This document shows, piece by piece, positions 1 through 6,525 of a DNA stretch of 11,331 bases (within the stretch, counting starts at the first letter, position 1; each line of letters starts with the position of its first letter). A program made the translations under genes and the position numbers. The notes beneath the pieces are model-generated. The model was given only the letters and a program-made list of their open reading frames with translations, was not told the DNA's origin and did not search any database. This DNA is from Comamonadaceae bacterium (GTDB lineage Bacteria; Pseudomonadota; Gammaproteobacteria; Burkholderiales; Burkholderiaceae_C), in contig JAIXYA010000012.1 in assembly GCA_027490485.1 (NCBI GenBank), forward strand, positions 1 to 11,331, written 5' to 3'.

Positions 1-218
1 CAATGGCGGCATTGGCCATCCCACACCTGTTTGCCTGATTCAACATTGGCAGGGTCTTTGATCATGGCGGCTGTGAATACGGGAACAGGTTCATCCTTGG
101 CAGCAGCTTCTTGAGACCAAACGGAGGTGCTTGCTGAGCCAAAGGTCAGCAGGGTTGAAACACACAGCATCAGCGGTGCGCGGCACAGGAATTTGAAATG
201 AGGATGTGAAGTTTTCAT
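1..218 (-). CDS. Secreted c-type cytochrome, N-terminal part (runs off left edge)
   Basis: Reading leftward from the ATG at 216-218, 72 complete codons are present before the window ends. Seen: a basic start (MKTSHPHFKFLCR), a hydrophobic stretch at about residues 15-30, then a polar AAAKDEPVPVF segment, which together look like a Sec signal peptide of an exported protein. Residues 62-72 read GKQVWDGQCRH and the next codon begins TG, so the sequence fits the first part of a CxxCH haem-binding motif (Cys70-Arg-His-Cys73). The spacing GK..W...C is typical of class I cytochromes c. It lies downstream of the PQQ sugar dehydrogenase on the same strand, so it may be that enzyme's electron acceptor (inference). 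No Shine-Dalgarno is visible; a TATACT hexamer ends six bases before the ATG. The CxxCH call cannot be completed because the second Cys and the His lie outside the window. Confidence 0.75.
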   Translation of the reverse strand, partial: MKTSHPHFKFLCRAPLMLCVSTLLTFGSASTSVWSQEAAAKDEPVPVFTAAMIKDPANVESGKQVWDGQCRH

Positions 219-223
219 GACAT

Positions 224-229
224 CAGTAT
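224..229 (-). promoter_or_regulatory. Candidate -10 element (TATACT) for a short or leaderless cytochrome transcript
   Basis: On the minus strand TATACT (5 of 6 matches to TATAAT) is followed by GATGTC and then the cytochrome ATG, so transcription from it would start at or very near the start codon. No convincing -35 hexamer is found 16-18 bases upstream, where the terminator T-run lies. It is suggested only because the gene follows a terminator and lacks a Shine-Dalgarno. Confidence 0.25.
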
Positions 230-233
230 ATGC

Positions 234-275
234 AAAAAAAAACTGCCACCCATGTCGCACAGATGGCAGTTTTCG
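234..275 (-). terminator. Rho-independent terminator after the PQQ dehydrogenase gene
   Basis: On the minus strand the arm AAAACTGCCA (264-273) pairs perfectly with TGGCAGTTTT (239-248); a T-G wobble and a C-G pair can extend it. The loop is about 11-15 nt, and the 3' arm runs straight into a run of T residues (234-242). It starts 18 bases after the dehydrogenase stop. It lies between the dehydrogenase and the cytochrome, so the cytochrome either has its own promoter or depends on read-through. Confidence 0.85.
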
Positions 276-291
276 ACCTTAGATTACAAAA

Positions 292-1602
292 TTATTTGGC
301 AACAACTTTGTAGATGGTGTCTTGCGAACCATTGGGGCCAGTGGTGACGGAAGTCAAGGCATAGACGTCACCTTTGTTGTCTTGGGCGAAAGCCAAGATG
401 TAAGGGATCTTGCCGTTGGGAGTTCCACCTTGAACTACAACATCAGCCACTTCCATGGACCATTTGCCATCAGAACCTTTGGTACCGATGAAAATTTGGC
501 CGTCGTTTTCAGCAAAGCCTTTGCTCCAGTCGCCGAAGATGTACTTGCCTTTAGAGCCAGTGCCATCGCCGCGTGAAACATAACCACCGGTCACGGAAAT
601 GCCTTTGCAACCGTTAGGAACGGCTGTGCAGTTGGCGTATTCCATGATGGAAGGAGTGATACCAGACTTGTCGCAGCTAGCGGGATGGTTGTCAGGCTCT
701 GCCCAGTTGAAGCAGCGCATCACACCTTCCACACGACGCCAGCCTGCGTTTTGGCCTTTTTCAGTGGCTTTAATGGCTTCCCAGCTGTTTTGCTGCACAT
801 CGCCGCAATACAGGGTGGTTCCACCAGCTTGGTCGAATGAACATCTCCAGGGGTTACGGAAGCCGTAAGCCCAGATTTCTGGCAGAACGTCTTTCTTGCC
901 GACAAATGGATTGTCAGAAGGAATACCGTAAGGCTTGTCGCCTGTACGGGCATCAACGTCGATGCGCAGGATTTTGCCCATGGCGGTGGTCAAGTCTTGA
1001 CCGTTACCGATCAAAGGATTGTGGCCAATACCCCAGTCATTGGCATAGCCGCCGTCACCGGAGGAGATGTACAACTTCTTGTCAGGACCAAAGCCAATCC
1101 AGTGACCATTGTGGTTGAACTGGGGCCAGCTGATGGAGTGGATACGACGTGCTGAAGACATATCTGCAGCGTTTTTGTCGCCTTTGGAGACGGTGTACTC
1201 TTCAACCACGTTGCTGTGGTTGTACCAAAGCATTTGACCCAAATCGGCTTGGTAGTCCAAGTGAGCTGAGTAAGCCACATAGAACTTGCCGTTCGATTTG
1301 AAATCGGGGTGGAAAGCCAAGCCCAACAAACCGCGCTCGTCGAAGTCAGCCATCAGCGGAACGATTTTGCTGCGGATGTCGAGGAAGGTACCAGTGATTT
1401 TGCCGTTTTCAAGGATCTTGATACGACCGTTTTGTTCTGTGATGAACATGCGGCTATCACCGGCAGGTTGCACCATGGACAGCGGCGTGTTGATACCGCT
1501 GACTACTTTTTCCAACTTGACGCTAGGGCCGGCATGTACTGCCGAGCCAAAGGCCATCAATGTAGTCGCAGCAATCGCCGCAACCAGTTTAAGTGCACGC
1601 AT
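292..1602 (-). CDS. PQQ-dependent aldose/sorbosone-type sugar dehydrogenase (GSDH domain), secreted
   Basis: A 436-aa protein. Start: the open frame extends to an ATG at 1617, but AGGAG (1610-1614) lies 7 nt before the ATG at 1602, which then begins a clean signal peptide (MRALKLVAAIAATTL... ending AVHA|GP at residue 24). The mature part is a six-bladed beta-propeller of the glucose/sorbosone dehydrogenase family: FITEQNGRIKIL (53-64), ERGLLGLAFHPDF (89-101), FNHNGHWIGFGPDKKLYISSGDGG (162-185, His164 the likely catalytic base), MGKILRIDVD (208-217), EIWAYGFRNPWRCSFD (242-257), GDVQQNSWE (267-275) and TGGYVSRG (338-345). Family members oxidise aldoses with PQQ and Ca2+ in the periplasm and pass electrons to a cytochrome or quinone; the cytochrome c gene downstream fits. 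Six Cys (254, 266, 297, 310, 325, 332) could form disulfides. The substrate cannot be told from sequence. No PQQ synthesis genes are in the window. Confidence 0.92.
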   Translation of the reverse strand: MRALKLVAAIAATTLMAFGSAVHAGPSVKLEKVVSGINTPLSMVQPAGDSRMFITEQNGRIKILENGKITGTFLDIRSKIVPLMADFDERGLLGLAFHPDFKSNGKFYVAYSAHLDYQADLGQMLWYNHSNVVEEYTVSKGDKNAADMSSARRIHSISWPQFNHNGHWIGFGPDKKLYISSGDGGYANDWGIGHNPLIGNGQDLTTAMGKILRIDVDARTGDKPYGIPSDNPFVGKKDVLPEIWAYGFRNPWRCSFDQAGGTTLYCGDVQQNSWEAIKATEKGQNAGWRRVEGVMRCFNWAEPDNHPASCDKSGITPSIMEYANCTAVPNGCKGISVTGGYVSRGDGTGSKGKYIFGDWSKGFAENDGQIFIGTKGSDGKWSMEVADVVVQGGTPNGKIPYILAFAQDNKGDVYALTSVTTGPNGSQDTIYKVVAK

Positions 1603-1609
1603 TAGAGAA

Positions 1610-1614
1610 CTCCT
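1610..1614 (-). promoter_or_regulatory. Ribosome binding site deciding the dehydrogenase start
   Basis: AGGAG on the minus strand, 7 nt upstream of the ATG at 1602. It overlaps the codons just after the upstream in-frame ATG at 1617, which therefore is probably not the start. Confidence 0.8.
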
Positions 1615-1654
1615 CATCTTTGTGAATTGAACGTAACAGCCCCGACTTGCTGTT

Positions 1655-1670
1655 GCTAAGAAAACTTAGC
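1655..1670. repeat. Perfect hairpin-forming inverted repeat in the dehydrogenase leader
   Basis: GCTAAG (1655-1660), four A, CTTAGC (1665-1670). It lies about 53 bases upstream of the dehydrogenase start. In a minus-strand leader RNA it would form a six-pair stem with a UUUU loop. There is no T-run after it on that strand, so it is not a standard terminator. Role unknown; a leader RNA stem or a protein-binding dyad are both possible. Confidence 0.55.
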
Positions 1671-1710
1671 GACCCTGTCCTGAGGCTGCACCCTTTAATC
1701 AGGCGAATGA

Positions 1711-1739
1711 ATAATAGAACTCTTGTAATGCCCTTTGCA
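1711..1739 (-). promoter_or_regulatory. Weak candidate promoter for the PQQ dehydrogenase
   Basis: On the minus strand TATTAT (1711-1716) resembles a -10 box. The hexamer 17 bases upstream, TGCAAA (1734-1739), matches only 3 of 6 positions of TTGACA, so an activator might be required. Transcription from here would give a leader of about 100 nt that includes the 1655-1670 hairpin. Confidence 0.3.
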
Positions 1740-1757
1740 TAGGTGTTAACTCTATGC
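1737..1757. promoter_or_regulatory. Inverted repeat, possible operator upstream of the dehydrogenase
   Basis: GCATAG (1737-1742) and CTATGC (1752-1757) form perfect arms around a 9-base centre that contains GTTAAC. The left arm overlaps the candidate -35 region of the dehydrogenase promoter, a usual place for a regulator site. No regulator can be assigned. Confidence 0.35.
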
Positions 1758-2036
1758 TAGGTATTTGCAGGGAATCTTTTTTTGGTGTAGTGTTTTTGGC
1801 GAGCGTCGTGGAGGTGGTATTTGCGTTTTTGGAGGGGAAGCTTGTGTTTGCCTTGCTTCGCACTTCCAAGTTGCTGCCCCCATGCGTCATGCTGGTGAGT
1901 AGGCGGCAGTAAGTTAATTCTAAAGAATTCACAATGAACCCAAGCATTCCAAAATGTGAGCATTTCAAAAGATTTTGCTGTGATTTGTCATCCGTGTCCG
2001 ATGTTGGGGCGTTGAAAGCAGCAAGATTGTTAACCC

Positions 2037-2237
2037 ATGGCCCCCATGAACAAGTCACACCCAGACCAGACCTCAAAGACCACCGAGTCAACAGGCAACG
2101 GCGCTTACGTTCCTTCGGAAAACACCCCCATCCGCAATACCTTCGAGCGCATTCGCAGCCAATTGGCGCAAGAGGCCGAACAAAAAAGTCGTCCTGTCTC
2201 TCGCTTGTACCCCGGCCTACGTGCCCTTCGCGCTTAA
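2037..2237 (+). CDS. Small hypothetical protein, 66 aa
   Basis: Not recognised. The frame reads MAPMNKSHPDQTS... and then NTFERIRSQLAQEAEQKSRPVSRLYPGLRALRA before TAA. Support for it being real: the second half is a plausible charged amphipathic helix (about residues 35-51), and codon use (ATC, CGC, AAC, ACC, GAG) resembles neighbouring genes. Against it: no Shine-Dalgarno is seen before either the ATG at 2037 or the one at 2046. It has no signal peptide or membrane segment, so it would be cytosolic. Its last 21 bases overlap the end of the convergent hydratase gene. The N-terminal half is Ser/Thr/Pro-rich and probably disordered. Function unknown. Confidence 0.45.
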   Translation: MAPMNKSHPDQTSKTTESTGNGAYVPSENTPIRNTFERIRSQLAQEAEQKSRPVSRLYPGLRALRA

Positions 2238-3032
2238 TTTAATTTTCAAACCCGTCAAAGGAAGGTCATAGCGGCTTTCCCACTGCTGGCCAGCCTTTAA
2301 AGGCCACGCGTCCGTCCAAGTCCCCGTTGTAATCACATGCCCCGCCTGCACATCAGGCGCACCAGGGCATAGTCGCAGGGCTTTCAAAAAATGCAGCAAA
2401 GCCATCAAGGGGCTGTCCAGCACGTTGCTGGCGTGTCCCGTCTCCACCGTTTTCCCCTCATGCATCAGTTGCAGCGACATGCCTGAGAGCAGGGCATGCA
2501 AAGCTGCGCCATCGGCTGCCACCTCGCGTACCGCCAAGGGCTTGCCCACCAGCAAATGCGCATGCAGGCCGCTATCTGTCACGGTGTCGGCCACTTTGAA
2601 GCGCCAATCTGCCGCATGGGACTGCACGATTTCAAAGCCACAAGCCATCCACTCGATAGCCTCAAACAGGCTTTGCGGGTTCAAGTCGTCAGCGGGGGTG
2701 CTGCGCATGCCAAACACCAACTCGGGCTCTAAGCGTGGTTGGCTCATGTGGCTGATGTCGACATGGCCTTCGCCTTTGGTGTCGGCAAAGCTTAAGGTGG
2801 TGTCCCACACCGTGCCCCAAATGGGTTCAAACACTTGGTAGCGCTCCCAAATGCTGCGGTTGGTGAAACCAATTTTGAAGCCGCGTGGCTGTTCGCCGCG
2901 TTGCACACGCAACTGGCGTACTTGCAAAGCGGTTTGGTAGGCCAGTGAAACATCGCTGGGGATGGAAGCTACGCTGTCGGCGGGCCACAGGGTGCCTTGG
3001 TCGAGGTGCTGCAAAAGTGTGTCGGGTGTCAT
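2217..3032 (-). CDS. 2-keto-4-pentenoate hydratase family protein (MhpD-like)
   Basis: A 271-aa protein, a usual length for the 2-oxopent-4-enoate hydratase / 4-oxalocrotonate decarboxylase branch of the fumarylacetoacetase fold. Seen: GFKIGFTN (51-58) with the conserved Lys53 of this family; LEPELVFGM (101-109) carrying the Glu102/Glu104 metal-ligand pair; GFEIVQS (132-138) with a third acidic ligand Glu134; and the C-terminal GHVITTGTWTDAWPLKAGQQW region. Family members add water to 2-hydroxypentadienoates, or decarboxylate oxalocrotonate, in meta-cleavage catabolism of aromatics, using Mg2+ or Mn2+. No other meta-pathway gene is near, so the real substrate is uncertain. The ATG at 3032 lacks a clear Shine-Dalgarno. 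It is divergent from yaeQ with only 42 bases between the starts. Confidence 0.85.
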   Translation of the reverse strand: MTPDTLLQHLDQGTLWPADSVASIPSDVSLAYQTALQVRQLRVQRGEQPRGFKIGFTNRSIWERYQVFEPIWGTVWDTTLSFADTKGEGHVDISHMSQPRLEPELVFGMRSTPADDLNPQSLFEAIEWMACGFEIVQSHAADWRFKVADTVTDSGLHAHLLVGKPLAVREVAADGAALHALLSGMSLQLMHEGKTVETGHASNVLDSPLMALLHFLKALRLCPGAPDVQAGHVITTGTWTDAWPLKAGQQWESRYDLPLTGLKIKLSAKGT

Positions 3033-3074
3033 GGTGGCGTGGTGTGAGGAGGAGGGCGCAGACTATCATCACCC

Positions 3075-3635
3075 ATGGCCATCAAATCTACCATCTACAA
3101 GGCGCAGCTGCAGATCGCCGACATCGACCATGGCTACTACGCCGACCATACGCTGACTTTGGCACGGCATCCCAGTGAGACCGATGAGCGCATGATGGTG
3201 CGGCTTGTCGCCCTCGCCATGAACGCCCATGAGGTGCAAGACCTGTGTCAAGGCGATGCGGTGTTGGCGTTTGGCGCGGGTTTGTCCGACCCCGACGACC
3301 CCGATGTATCGATCACTGATTACACAGGACGCAAACGGGTATGGATAGAGGTGGGGCAGCCCGAAGAAAAACCCATGCTGCGGGCTTGCAGCAAGTCTGA
3401 CCGCGTGCTGGTGTACGCCTTTGCCCATTCAGCCGATATTTGGTGGCGCGGCATCGAGAACAAATTGCATCGCCAAGAGAAACTGAAAGTGATGCGCATT
3501 CCTTCTGAGGCCTCGCAAGCCATGGCCGCCATGGCCGAGCGCAGCATGCAATTGCAAGCCACCATCCAAGAGGGCGGCATGACGCTGAGCAGCCATTTGG
3601 GCAGCGTGCATTTCGAAACGGTGGTGTGGCGCTGA
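3075..3635 (+). CDS. yaeQ: YaeQ family protein
   Basis: A 186-aa protein, close to the length of E. coli YaeQ. It begins MAIKSTIYKAQLQIADIDHGYYADHTLTLARHPSETDERMMVRL, the characteristic opening of this family, and contains RKRVWIEVGQPEEKPMLRACSKSDRVLVYAF (about 94-125). YaeQ proteins have a PD-(D/E)xK nuclease-like fold; the segment D..I..YTGRKRVWIEVGQPE carries the acidic residues and the K/E-Q positions of that core. Biochemical function is not settled; the E. coli gene was studied as a suppressor of loss of the transcription factor RfaH. The ATG is fixed because an in-frame TGA lies 30 bases upstream without another start; the purine-rich GGAGGAGGG at 3048-3056 is 18 nt away, unusually far for a Shine-Dalgarno. 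It converges on umuC with 6 bases between the stops. Confidence 0.9.
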   Translation: MAIKSTIYKAQLQIADIDHGYYADHTLTLARHPSETDERMMVRLVALAMNAHEVQDLCQGDAVLAFGAGLSDPDDPDVSITDYTGRKRVWIEVGQPEEKPMLRACSKSDRVLVYAFAHSADIWWRGIENKLHRQEKLKVMRIPSEASQAMAAMAERSMQLQATIQEGGMTLSSHLGSVHFETVVWR

Positions 3636-3641
3636 ACACGC

Positions 3642-4931
3642 CTACTGAGCGCTGGGCAGCTCGTCCCAGCGGGTGGTAAAGCGCGGCGAGCGGTTGGCGC
3701 TGCGCATACGCCAGTCGCGGCTGGTGCCGGTGGCTGCCAGATGGATGGTGTCACGGCCGAAATGCAGGTTGAGACGATCGAGTGTTTTCATCAACTCCGC
3801 GTCACGTGTTTGTGTGGTGGTGTCTGTGAACAGGCCGTGTTGCTGACGCCGTGCTTCGCTTAAGGCGGTCAGCATGACCCCCGCTTTTTTGTAGGCAAAC
3901 CCAGCGCGAAATATTTTGCGCAACGCCACCCACACCGCGTCGCTGAGCAAACGGGAGTCGTCGCTGGGTTCGGGCAAAGGTACCAAGAAACTGGCGTTGT
4001 ACTGCGGCTCATCGGGCTTGAAGGGGTTGGTGCGGATGAAGACGTGAACAGCGCCTGCCAGCGACTGCTGGGCCCGCAGTTTTTCACCTGCCCGCGCCAC
4101 ATGCGCACTGAGGGCTTCGCGCAACTCGACCACACTGTGTACCGGTCTGCCAAAGCTGCGTGAGGCCATGATTTGCTGCTTCGGCGGGGTGATGTCTTCC
4201 AGCCCCAAGCAGCTGACGCCGCGCAGTTCGCACACGATGCGCTCCATCACCACGCCAAAGCGCTCACGCAAACGGGCAGGCGGCGTGTTGCGCAGGTCCA
4301 GCACCGTGTGTATGTCCATCTCGCCCAAGCGCCGTGCGGTACGGTGGCCCACACCCCAGACTTCGCGTACCTCGGTTTGCGCCATCCAGTCTTGGCGCTC
4401 GGGGCGTGAGAGGGCGTTCAGGTCGCACACACCTTCAAACACCGCTTGTTTTTTGGCTAGATGGTTGGCGAACTTGGCCAAGGTTTTGGTCGGGCCTATG
4501 CCCACGCACACCGGCAAGCCGGTCCACTGGCGAATGCGTTGGCGCATTTGCCGCCCCAAGGCCACGCCGCCACCGTGCAGCGGCAGCACTTGCTCAACGC
4601 GCAAAAAGCTTTCGTCGATGCTGTAGACCTCAAGGTCGGGTGTGTAGTCACGCAAGATGTCCACCACCCGTTGGCTCATGTCGGCGTACAGCGTGTAGTT
4701 GGAAGAAAGCGCTTCGATGCCGTGCAACAGCGCCAAATCTTTCAGCGAAAACCACGGTGCGCCCATCTTCACGCCCAGCGCTTTGACCTCGTTGGAGCGA
4801 GCCACTGCGCAGCCATCGTTGTTGGAGAGCACCACCATGGGGACGTTGTGCAGGCGCGGTTGAAATACGCGTTCACAGCTAACGTAGAAGTTGTTCACAT
4901 CGACCAGCGCAAACTGTGCGGGTGTGTTCAT
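3642..4931 (-). CDS. umuC: DNA polymerase V catalytic subunit UmuC (Y-family)
   Basis: A 429-aa translesion polymerase, full length compared with E. coli UmuC (422). Start: GGAGG (4938-4942) lies 6 nt before this ATG, two bases after the umuD stop; the longer open frame to 4982 only reads umuD in another frame. Palm motifs are intact: [13 protein letters not shown] (8-20, Asp11) and [10 protein letters not shown] (101-110, Asp106-Glu107) supply the three metal-binding carboxylates, with the same spacing as E. coli Asp6 and Asp101/Glu102. [13 protein letters not shown] (36-48) is the fingers motif, [18 protein letters not shown] the thumb/HhH entry, and the C-terminal little-finger and UmuC tail regions follow to WDELPSAQ. 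It acts with UmuD'2 and RecA at stalled forks, where it copies damaged DNA with errors. It is cotranscribed with umuD and so under the LexA box at 5399-5414. No frameshift or missing catalytic residue. Confidence 0.96.
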   Translation of the reverse strand: MNTPAQFALVDVNNFYVSCERVFQPRLHNVPMVVLSNNDGCAVARSNEVKALGVKMGAPWFSLKDLALLHGIEALSSNYTLYADMSQRVVDILRDYTPDLEVYSIDESFLRVEQVLPLHGGGVALGRQMRQRIRQWTGLPVCVGIGPTKTLAKFANHLAKKQAVFEGVCDLNALSRPERQDWMAQTEVREVWGVGHRTARRLGEMDIHTVLDLRNTPPARLRERFGVVMERIVCELRGVSCLGLEDITPPKQQIMASRSFGRPVHSVVELREALSAHVARAGEKLRAQQSLAGAVHVFIRTNPFKPDEPQYNASFLVPLPEPSDDSRLLSDAVWVALRKIFRAGFAYKKAGVMLTALSEARRQQHGLFTDTTTQTRDAELMKTLDRLNLHFGRDTIHLAATGTSRDWRMRSANRSPRFTTRWDELPSAQ

Positions 4932-4933
4932 GG

Positions 4934-5380
4934 CTAGCCTCCGCGTGTCAAGCGCCGCACCACGCCGACCACCACGCCCCATACCTCCAAAGGCCGCTCG
5001 GCATTCAGCACGATGGCTTGGTAGGCGGGGTTTTCGGGGCGCAACTCGAGGCGTCCGTGTTGCTGGTGTAAGCGCTTGATGGTGTAGTCGCCTTCAACCA
5101 CGGCAATGACGATGTCGTTGTGCCGCGCTTGCAGCGAGCGGTCCACCACCACTTTGTCGCCATCTTCAATGCTGGCACCGCGCATGGAGTCGCCACGCAC
5201 ATTGAACATGAAGGTGGCGGGTTTGTGGCGCACCAAGTAGTCGTTGAGGTCGAGGCTGTCTTCGGTGTCGTCGGCGGCGGGTGAAGGAAAGCCGGCCGAC
5301 ATGCGGTGCAGCAGCAGACGCAGCGGCGTGCCGCTGGGGTGGTTTTGCAGAGCTTGGGGGTGTTGGTGCAGGGTATGCAT
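4934..5380 (-). CDS. umuD: SOS mutagenesis protein UmuD (self-cleaving, S24 peptidase family)
   Basis: A 148-aa protein. The cleavage region reads [11 protein letters not shown], predicting RecA-stimulated cleavage between Ala29 and Gly30 (E. coli uses Cys24-Gly25 in the same context). The catalytic dyad is Ser65 in RGDSMRGA and Lys102 in YTIKRL, 37 residues apart as in E. coli (Ser60, Lys97). LexA has a similar C-terminal domain, but the absence of an N-terminal DNA-binding domain and the adjacent umuC make this UmuD. After cleavage UmuD'2 binds UmuC to form Pol V. The ATG at 5380 gives an N-terminal arm of normal length; an internal Met27 lies just before the cleavage site and would give a nearly pre-processed protein, so it is less likely. 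No good Shine-Dalgarno is seen upstream (TTATCCTCTCTTGAC). Confidence 0.95.
   Translation of the reverse strand: MHTLHQHPQALQNHPSGTPLRLLLHRMSAGFPSPAADDTEDSLDLNDYLVRHKPATFMFNVRGDSMRGASIEDGDKVVVDRSLQARHNDIVIAVVEGDYTIKRLHQQHGRLELRPENPAYQAIVLNAERPLEVWGVVVGVVRRLTRGG
4938..4942 (-). promoter_or_regulatory. Ribosome binding site deciding the umuC start
   Basis: GGAGG on the minus strand, embedded in the last codons of umuD and 6 nt before the umuC ATG, implying translational coupling of the two genes. Confidence 0.85.
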
Positions 5381-5398
5381 GTCAAGAGAGGATAACTA

Positions 5399-5414
5399 CT
5401 GTATAAAAACACAG
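5399..5414. promoter_or_regulatory. LexA-binding SOS box of umuDC
   Basis: CTGTATAAAAACACAG matches the LexA consensus CTGT-N8-ACAG at every fixed position with an A/T-rich centre. It ends 18 bases upstream of the umuD ATG, and on the minus strand overlaps a possible -10 hexamer TATACA. A weak -35 (TTAAAC, around 5423-5428) lies 18 bases further upstream. This predicts repression by LexA and induction by DNA damage. Confidence 0.93.
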
Positions 5415-5520
5415 TTTAACGGAGTTTAATCAGGGGCATAAGGCTGGGTTTGCGGTGTGCGGTGCTATCCTGCACGCCCCAGCAATGGCCTCCAACTGCT
5501 TTGTAGACAAGGTTTTCACC

Positions 5521-6525
5521 ATGACGATTCCCTCCCTGATGCGCTTTATCGACCACGGCAGTGGCGGTGCCCCTGAGGTTTTGCAGGCCGCCCAAACCGG
5601 CGTGCCTGTGCCTACTGCCGGTGAGGTGTTGGTGAAAGTGGCCTATGCAGGCGTTAACCGACCCGACTGTTTGCAGCGCAGCGGCCGCTATCCACCCCCA
5701 CCAGGCGCTTCGCCGGTTTTGGGCTTGGAAGCCTCGGGCCATGTGGTGGCGCTGGGCGAGGGCGTGACGCAGTGGAAGGTGGGCGATGCGGTGTGTGGCT
5801 TGGCCAATGGCGGTGCTTATGCCGAGTACGTCAGCATCCCCGAGGGGCAAGCTTTGCCTGTTCCAAAGGGTTTCAGTCTGTTGCAAGCAGCGGCCTTGCC
5901 CGAAAACTATTTCACCGTCTGGACCAATGTGTTTCAACGCGGCCGTTTGCAGGCAGGTGAAAGCTTCTTGGTGCATGGCGGGTCTTCTGGCATTGGTTTG
6001 ACGGCCATCCAATTGGCCAAGGCCTTTGGTGCCAAAGTACTGTGTACCGTGGGCAATGCTGACAAGGTGGCGGCTTGTCTCAAGGCCGGTGCCGATGTGG
6101 CCATCGATTACCGCCAGCAAGATTTTGTCGCCCAGGCCCTTGCCGCCACCGAGCAAAAAGGCGTGAACATCATTTTGGACATGGTGGGCGGCGACTATAT
6201 GCAGCGCAATTTGCAAACGCTTGCCATTGATGGGCGCTTGGTGCAAATCGCGTTTTTACAGCCCTCGAAAACCGAGGTGGATTGGATTGCGCTGATGGTC
6301 AAGCGCCTGACCTTCACCGGCTCCACCTTGCGCCCCCGCAGCGCGGCTGACAAAGCGCAGATGGCCCATGAGTTGAAAACGCAGGTGTGGCCCTTGCTGG
6401 AAAAAGGCCAAGCTTTGCCTGTGATTCACCAAGTATTCGATCTCGACCAAGCCGCGCAAGCCCATGCCTTGATGGAGTCGTCCACCCACATCGGAAAAAT
6501 CATGCTCAAGGTGGCGGGGGGCTGA
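5521..6525 (+). CDS. NAD(P)H-dependent quinone oxidoreductase, PIG3-type (zinc-independent MDR)
   Basis: A 334-aa member of the medium-chain dehydrogenase/reductase superfamily. Start: the frame is open back to 5455, but the ATG at 5521 gives the usual N-terminus (MTIPSLMRFIDHGSGGAPEVL), with AAGG 9 nt upstream as a weak Shine-Dalgarno; the ATG at 5539 (MRFIDHG) is an alternative. GroES-like domain: AYAGVNRPDCLQRSGRYPPPPGASPVLGLEASG (41-73), the signature of the TP53I3/PIG3 quinone reductases. Nucleotide-binding domain: VHGGSSGIGLTAIQLAK (151-167), a glycine-rich NADPH loop, then ILDMVGGDY. The catalytic and structural zinc ligands of alcohol dehydrogenases are absent. Such enzymes reduce quinones or related carbonyls in the cytosol with NADPH; the substrate here is unknown. 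It is divergent from umuD, and its last 20 bases overlap the end of the convergent Fur-family gene. Confidence 0.9.
   Translation: MTIPSLMRFIDHGSGGAPEVLQAAQTGVPVPTAGEVLVKVAYAGVNRPDCLQRSGRYPPPPGASPVLGLEASGHVVALGEGVTQWKVGDAVCGLANGGAYAEYVSIPEGQALPVPKGFSLLQAAALPENYFTVWTNVFQRGRLQAGESFLVHGGSSGIGLTAIQLAKAFGAKVLCTVGNADKVAACLKAGADVAIDYRQQDFVAQALAATEQKGVNIILDMVGGDYMQRNLQTLAIDGRLVQIAFLQPSKTEVDWIALMVKRLTFTGSTLRPRSAADKAQMAHELKTQVWPLLEKGQALPVIHQVFDLDQAAQAHALMESSTHIGKIMLKVAGG

Larger units (their letters stand above)
1603..2036. other. Gene-poor region with strand-skewed segment
   Basis: About 430 bases with no convincing gene. It holds the dehydrogenase leader hairpin, a weak promoter and a dyad (listed separately), then a strongly G+T-rich plus strand at 1771-1850 (65 of 80 bases are G or T; 31 G against 6 C), and a small palindrome AATTCT-AA-AGAATT at 1916-1929. 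Open frames here (a minus-strand frame 1699-2091 and a plus-strand frame from 1934) have no recognisable protein features. The skewed segment would be C-rich and G-poor in minus-strand RNA, as in Rho-loading sites. Confidence 0.6.

Noticed and set aside
1774..1783. T-run at 1777-1783 as a plus-strand terminator tail
   Set aside because: No stem immediately precedes it; the nearest dyad (1737-1757) ends about 20 bases earlier, and no plus-strand gene lies upstream.
1699..2091. Minus-strand open frame of 130 codons in the gene-poor region
   Set aside because: No Shine-Dalgarno, no recognisable motif, and it passes through the skewed segment, candidate promoter and dyads.
1934..2242. Plus-strand open frame of 102 codons overlapping the possible 66-aa gene
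   Set aside because: Its codon use is poorer and its translation (Arg/His/Pro-rich end) looks like an out-of-frame reading of the 66-aa frame.
3048..3056. GGAGGAGGG as the yaeQ Shine-Dalgarno
   Set aside because: It is 18 nt from the ATG and no in-frame start lies nearer, so normal spacing is not met.
4168..4937. Several plus-strand open frames opposite umuC
   Set aside because: They are antisense to umuC, with no ribosome binding sites or known domains.
4932..4982. N-terminal extension of umuC
   Set aside because: The extra residues are umuD read in another frame, and GGAGG precedes the ATG at 4931.
5005..5412. Alternative minus-strand frame over umuD (135 codons)
   Set aside because: It overlaps the LexA box and umuD, and its Thr/Cys/Pro-rich translation is a frame shadow of umuD.
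5416..6246. Long minus-strand open frame (276 codons) opposite the quinone oxidoreductase
   Set aside because: It is antisense to a clearly conserved gene and its translation is rich in His/Gln with no domain; it mirrors the codon bias of the real gene.
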